From positions 1,178,001 through 1,242,000 of the forward strand of contig OZ220472.1 of NCBI GenBank assembly GCA_965115995.1: 64,000 nt of DNA, written 5' to 3'. Positions within the stretch are counted from its first letter, which is position 1. Each line of letters starts with the position of its first letter. Under the pieces are notes generated by a model. That model was not told where the DNA came from and ran no database searches. It saw only the letters and a program-made list of their open reading frames with translations. This stretch comes from Poriferisodalis sp026713105. Lineage in GTDB: Bacteria; Actinomycetota; Acidimicrobiia; Acidimicrobiales; Poriferisodalaceae. Shown here one piece after another: positions 63,783 to 64,000 of this stretch. The position numbers were made by a program, and so were the translations under genes.

Positions 63783-64000
63783 ATGAACGACAGCTACGAC
63801 GTCGTGATCGTCGGTGGTGCCGTCATTGGCTCGTCGATTGCCTGGGCGCTGTCGGCCAACGACGGCTTCGACGGCAGCGTGCTGGTGGTCGAGCGCGACC
63901 CCACCTACGCGCAAGCCTCGACATCGCTCACCAACAGCTGCATGCGCCAGCAGTTCTCCAACCCGCTCAACGTGCAGATCTCCCGATTCGGCGCCGATTT
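63783..64000 (+). CDS. FAD-dependent oxidoreductase, D-amino-acid-oxidase family (3' truncated by the window)
   Basis: 72 codons from ATG 63783 to the window end. The N-terminal dinucleotide fold reads YDVVIVGGAVIGSSIAWALS followed by VLVVERDPTYAQASTSLTN, the DAO/glycine-oxidase-like pattern. The substrate class needs the rest of the gene. It is divergent from the SDR at 62832-63602 over 180 bp. Confidence 0.75.
   Translation, partial: MNDSYDVVIVGGAVIGSSIAWALSANDGFDGSVLVVERDPTYAQASTSLTNSCMRQQFSNPLNVQISRFGAD

Noticed and set aside
1..64000. Genome-wide reassignment of UGA to an amino acid
   Set aside because: UGA ends many genes here, including the LDI-like gene (859-861), the redoxin gene (812-814) and the molybdenum hydroxylase gene (4458-4460). 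Only UGAs followed by a SECIS-like hairpin are inside conserved domains.
1..64000. tRNA-Sec, selA, selB or selD in the window
   Set aside because: I looked for them because of the selenoproteins and saw none; they must be elsewhere if the Sec reading is right.

Overview
The window is about 65% GC, tightly packed and lacks rRNA, tRNA or phage genes. The mix of F420/LLM-type flavoenzymes, paired cytochrome P450s, type III CoA-transferases, TauD and phytanoyl-CoA dioxygenases, and many GTG starts suggests an actinobacterium, most plausibly an aquatic or host-associated member of Acidimicrobiia. That placement is inference.

The main discovery is a set of selenoprotein genes that ordinary gene calling would break at UGA. 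(1) At the left edge, a linalool dehydratase/isomerase (LDI)-like gene (1-861) has two in-frame TGA codons, at 16-18 and 43-45. They fall on the two active-site cysteines of that family, nine residues apart. (2) The convergent gene (812-2074, minus) is a redoxin fused to a DsbD-alpha-like domain and reads UPPC through TGA 1817-1819. (3) A thioredoxin-fold gene (52734-53903) reads UGC through TGA 53148-53150. Every one of the four TGAs is followed by a perfect or near-perfect hairpin. Three loops are GGTCT, GGTCT and GGTCG, like the loop of the E. coli fdhF SECIS. In genes 2 and 3 the layout is identical base for base: UGA, 14 nt, 6-bp stem, 5-nt loop, 6-bp stem. UGA is still an ordinary stop in this genome and even ends the LDI-like gene, so this is recoding and not a changed code. 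SelA, SelB, SelD and tRNA-Sec are not in the window.

Layout: 2-9 kb carries an orphan molybdenum hydroxylase large subunit, a nitronate-monooxygenase-like protein, a limonene-monooxygenase-like LLM flavoenzyme, a CoA-transferase and a class II aldolase. 9-15.4 kb is an aromatic or cyclic-compound operon (Rieske alpha and beta subunits, dihydrodiol-dehydrogenase-like SDR, HpaB-like hydroxylase, LLM oxidoreductase) and a TetR regulator. The LLM gene holds two tandem copies of a 101-bp MITE-like element, inserted in frame. 15.5-25.3 kb has two TauD dioxygenases, an arylsulfatase, an SdsA-type alkylsulfatase, two paralogous P450s and a double-domain TetR protein. 25.5-34.1 kb is a peptide/nickel-type ABC importer (with a permease-ATPase fusion) followed by a sulfatase and a CoA-transferase. 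34.2-43.1 kb mixes RidA-like, haloalkane dehalogenase, GNAT, two phytanoyl-CoA dioxygenases, F420-type small enzymes, apt, and a frameshifted CotH/lamin-tail lipoprotein gene. 43.2-53.9 kb has a flavin monooxygenase, a second dehalogenase, a dimethylformamidase-like protein, a carotenoid-cleavage-type oxygenase, a VOC dioxygenase with a flavin hydroxylase, and the third selenoprotein. 54.4-64 kb has a third sulfatase and a long minus-strand run of dehydrogenases, a thioesterase, cytochrome c, a macro domain and a double CoA-transferase, then a truncated FAD oxidoreductase.

Together the genes look like an accessory catabolic region for terpenoid, steroid-like, aromatic, sulfated and halogenated compounds: sulfate, halide or amide groups are removed, the skeleton is oxygenated, and the acids are activated as CoA esters. 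Substrates cannot be fixed from sequence alone.
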